A stretch of DNA of 64,000 nt from NCBI RefSeq assembly GCF_963422225.1, contig NZ_OY728607.1, forward strand, positions 682,001 to 746,000, written 5' to 3'. The DNA comes from Candidatus Trichorickettsia mobilis. GTDB lineage: Bacteria > Pseudomonadota > Alphaproteobacteria > Rickettsiales > Rickettsiaceae. Shown here piece by piece: positions 62,397 through 64,000 of the stretch. The translations under genes and the position numbers were made by a program. Each line of letters opens with the position of its first letter. The stretch's first letter is position 1. The notes under the pieces are model-generated. The model saw only the letters and a list, made by a program, of their open reading frames with translations. It was not told the origin of the DNA and ran no database searches.

Positions 62397-62927
62397 TTAT
62401 AACATGTACTTTTCAAACAGAGTGTCTACGTCACAGCGATATTTCCTTCTTCTAGATTTAGCTTGAGCCCATTTTGGTTCAATAGGATTCAAATCAGGAG
62501 AATAAGGCGGTAAGTACTCCAATATATGACCAGCTTTTTCTATCATAGTTTTTAAATACGGACTTTTATGGAAACTTGCATTGTCTGTCACAACCACGGA
62601 ATTATTAGGTAATTTCGGTATTAAATCTTGTTCTACCCAGCTGTTAAAAATAACTGTATTAACATTGCCGTCAAAAATTGACACGGTTAGCAGCGATTTA
62701 CCTACTAATGCCCCTATAACATTAGTTCTTTTTGACGGATGCCAATCATGAACACCATAACACCTCTTGCCTTTTGCCGAATATCCGTGAGTTCTAGGCG
62801 CGCTATGGACAAACCCGCTCTCATCGGTAAAGACAATAACTTTTTCCTCTGCCTCGTACTTTTTTATCTTATTCTGAAATTCTAACCTCTCTTCTTCTTT
62901 TGCCTTCGGATGTTTTAAAGCTTTTTT
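62397..62927 (-). CDS. IS630 transposase orfB (catalytic), copy 3
   Basis: About 176 codons in the +1 frame with IVFTDESGF, VVVTDNASFH and NPIEPKWAQAK (DDE). There is no suitable start codon before the first catalytic Asp, so a full enzyme requires fusion with orfA by frameshifting or slippage at the A7 run. Confidence 0.88.
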   Translation of the reverse strand, partial: KKALKHPKAKEEERLEFQNKIKKYEAEEKVIVFTDESGFVHSAPRTHGYSAKGKRCYGVHDWHPSKRTNVIGALVGKSLLTVSIFDGNVNTVIFNSWVEQDLIPKLPNNSVVVTDNASFHKSPYLKTMIEKAGHILEYLPPYSPDLNPIEPKWAQAKSRRRKYRCDVDTLFEKYML

Positions 62928-63222
62928 TATACGTAATGTTCAACTTCTTTAATGCTTTTTGTATTCCAGATTTACTCACTCCTAACCGCTCAGCTCTTTC
63001 ATATTGATACGCGTCACTATATTGCACCACGTCTTCTCTCAATTTATCAATCGGTATTTTTTTCGAAGCTCTATTCCTATTCTTTAGAGGAGATATTTTT
63101 TTAGTCCATACAAATACCGTGTTTTTTCCTACTCCAAAACGTTTTGATATTGATTCAAAACTCATCTTCTCTTTTTCTTTGATAGCCAGTACTTTCTTTC
63201 TAAAATCTATCGAATATGTCAT
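62869..63222 (-). CDS. IS630 transposase orfA, copy 3
   Basis: 117 aa, identical to copy 2, providing the DNA-binding half. The A7 run at 62922-62928 is where a +1 shift (or polymerase slippage) would enter orfB. Confidence 0.9.
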   Translation of the reverse strand: MTYSIDFRKKVLAIKEKEKMSFESISKRFGVGKNTVFVWTKKISPLKNRNRASKKIPIDKLREDVVQYSDAYQYERAERLGVSKSGIQKALKKLNITYKKSFKTSEGKRRREVRISE

Positions 63223-63442
63223 AACAATTATTTTAATTATACCCTTTGATTATAACCGTTTTATAGAGGTTTAGCTATATTACTGTTTATATTCTTCTTC
63301 ATGTCAAACTCTCTGCTTTCTGTACAGTTTATAAAGATAAATTACTTATTAATTTATCTTTATCCTGAATCGGTTGCAAAGATAATTTTTTATCATTAAA
63401 AAATTATCTTTCTAGGTTTGACACAGTTTGTTGAACGTCCTC

Positions 63443-63480
63443 AAAGTACATGTTATAACCGTTTTATAGGGGTTTAGCTA
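63443..63480 (+). mobile_element. Solo IS630 3' end
   Basis: The last 38 bp of the IS630 element (AAAGTACATGTTATAACCGT... to GGTTTAGCTA), followed by TA, directly abutting the IS256 right end. It restores the outer boundary of the IS630 that split the gene at 58542/63481 and marks a recombination scar. Confidence 0.88.
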
Positions 63481-63755
63481 TATTAGCATTCCATGTTTCT
63501 GAAGAATTACCAACGGTCGTGTTTTTAGGAGTATTTAAATGACGTTGTACCAATGATTCTTTGTCTAAATCGCTAAATACCGGAGCTTTCATTTCTGGAG
63601 ATTTAGTTAAATCAAAAGCAAAATTCAATGGTGGCGTTAGATTATGTAATAATTTTCTTGCATCTGTGGTTTCATGGTGTTTGCCAGGTACTGCATGTTC
63701 TAGTTTAGCGGTTTGAGGACAAGATAAGCCACCTATCGGTGGCAGCTTAGCTTTT
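63481..63755 (-). pseudogene. Split unknown gene, 5' part
   Basis: About 90 codons in the minus frame: GGLSCPQTAKLEHAVPGKHH, ARKLLHNLTPPLNFAFDLTK, SLVQRHLNTPKNTTVG and SETWNAN, running into the IS cluster and resuming at 59209. An in-frame stop lies near 63760, so the true N-terminus is missing or was cut by the IS91-type sequence that follows. Not recognised. Confidence 0.55.
63734..63749. repeat. Hairpin at possible IS91 boundary
   Basis: GCCACC-TATC-GGTGGC forms a compact hairpin between the split gene and the IS91-type frame. IS91 elements carry hairpins at their ends and insert next to CAAG or GAAC; a CAAG lies a few bases to the left (63720s). Assignment as the element's end is tentative. 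Confidence 0.4.
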
Positions 63756-63822
63756 TACATCTCTTGCCAACTTCTGTTATCAAAGGTAATATGCAAGTCA
63801 TTACAAATAATCAGAGTAAAAG

Positions 63823-64000
63823 ATGGAAATAATCGGTAAAGGAATCTCTATAAAACATATTTTTCTTGATCGGGGTAATTGGCGTCGATTTCACTGAAAA
63901 ATATAGCGAGCTGAGGTATGGTATTATCTTTAACGTTACTAAAGTTATATTGTGCGGAACGAAATATTTAGGATTTAAGAGTTATAGCTGCCCTACATGT
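63823..64000 (+). pseudogene. IS91-type transposase N-terminus, frameshifted, cut by window edge
   Basis: Starts MEIIGKGISIKHIFLDRGNW, then after a one-base shift continues FTEKYSELRYGIIFNVTKV and GFKSYSCPTC at the window end. The YGI..NV.K and Y.CP.C zinc-binding opening are typical of IS91/ISCR transposases. The extra base after RRF puts a stop in frame, so it looks inactive. The rest lies outside the window. Confidence 0.6.

Larger units (their letters stand above)
62375..63277 (-). mobile_element. IS630-type element, copy 3 (inside IS256)
   Basis: 903 bp, uninterrupted, with TA at 62373-62374 and 63278-63279. It is the only copy here with both orfA and orfB whole, so it is the probable active member. 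Confidence 0.95.
61123..63302 (-). pseudogene. IS256-family transposase, split by IS630
   Basis: A mutator-type transposase. The 3' part (61123 to 62374) includes the DDE residues in YAVMFLDAMFF, ILIACIDGLKGFPEA and TNPIEGFHRQVRKYTK, plus CIVHQIRNSLK. The frame continues upstream through GGNRRNG and NLTEVSLAQQV to the insertion point. The first codons, MKKNINSN, lie beyond the IS630 at 63302. Removing the IS630 and one TA gives one frame of about 420 codons, so it was intact before the IS630 landed near codon 8. Confidence 0.88.
61090..63442 (-). mobile_element. IS256-type element with nested IS630
   Basis: The ends share AACTGTGTCA in inverted orientation (left GGAGTGTTCGGTGAACTGTG near 61091; right complement near 63418-63442). 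Without the nested IS630 the element is about 1448 bp, the usual IS256 size. The flanks do not show the 8-9 bp duplication expected, so the locus has been rearranged since insertion. Bases 61028-61089 just left of it match nothing I recognise. Confidence 0.75.

Overview
ORGANISM. The window is AT-rich alphaproteobacterial chromosome, most likely from a Rickettsiaceae endosymbiont close to Rickettsia (Rickettsia, Megaira, Orientia or a relative; I cannot name the genus). The evidence is the strand-contiguous order rpsL-rpsG-fusA-tRNA-Trp-secE-nusG-rplKAJL-rpoB-rpoC without tuf, highly Rickettsia-like RpoB/RpoC sequences, SURF1 and ELM1-like genes, an ankyrin protein, a Sca-like autotransporter, many short palindromic repeats and heavy insertion-sequence (IS) load.

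LAYOUT. 1-6.2 kb is accessory: an ankyrin fragment cut by a transposase relic, a 487-aa ankyrin-repeat protein, and an unrecognised 966-aa protein built from three divergent ~230-aa repeats. 6.2-12.3 kb (mostly minus) carries ftsZ, an ELM1-like gene, SURF1, exonuclease III, mutM and the RNase P RNA. 12.3-27.7 kb is the minus-strand transcription/translation operon, invaded in its spacers by palindromic repeats. 28-42.4 kb holds cyaY, a spermidine-synthase-like protein, an ABC exporter, a multiply frameshifted pseudogene, an SSS-type membrane protein, an M48 peptidase, a FabG/PhbB reductase, rpsD, lptD-surA and divK-pleD. 42.7-51.6 kb has an IS630 copy, pbpC, rplU-rpmA and tolQ-tolR-tolA-tolB. 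51.9-64 kb is a wreckage zone: an MFS transporter and an autotransporter each split by the same 908-bp IS5-type element, smpB, tRNA-Arg, and a gene split by a nest of IS630, IS5, IS256 and IS91-type sequences.

HOW IT WORKS TOGETHER. The core genes give the basic machinery of transcription, translation, cell division, outer-membrane biogenesis (LptD, SurA, Tol system), peptidoglycan synthesis (PbpC) and cell-cycle/c-di-GMP signalling (DivK, PleD). Host-interaction candidates are the ankyrin protein, the 966-aa repeat protein and the (now broken) autotransporter.

MOBILE DNA. Three IS5-type copies are nearly identical and show 3-bp ATT/AAT target duplications. Removing each copy plus one duplicate restores the interrupted reading frame, so activity was recent. 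Short palindromic elements (about 130-150 bp) share the IS5-type terminal sequence and in two cases clear ATT duplications, so they are probably non-autonomous derivatives. A second palindromic family sits exactly at the stop codons of rpoB and tolQ and just after nusG. No CRISPR array, rRNA or complete prophage was seen.
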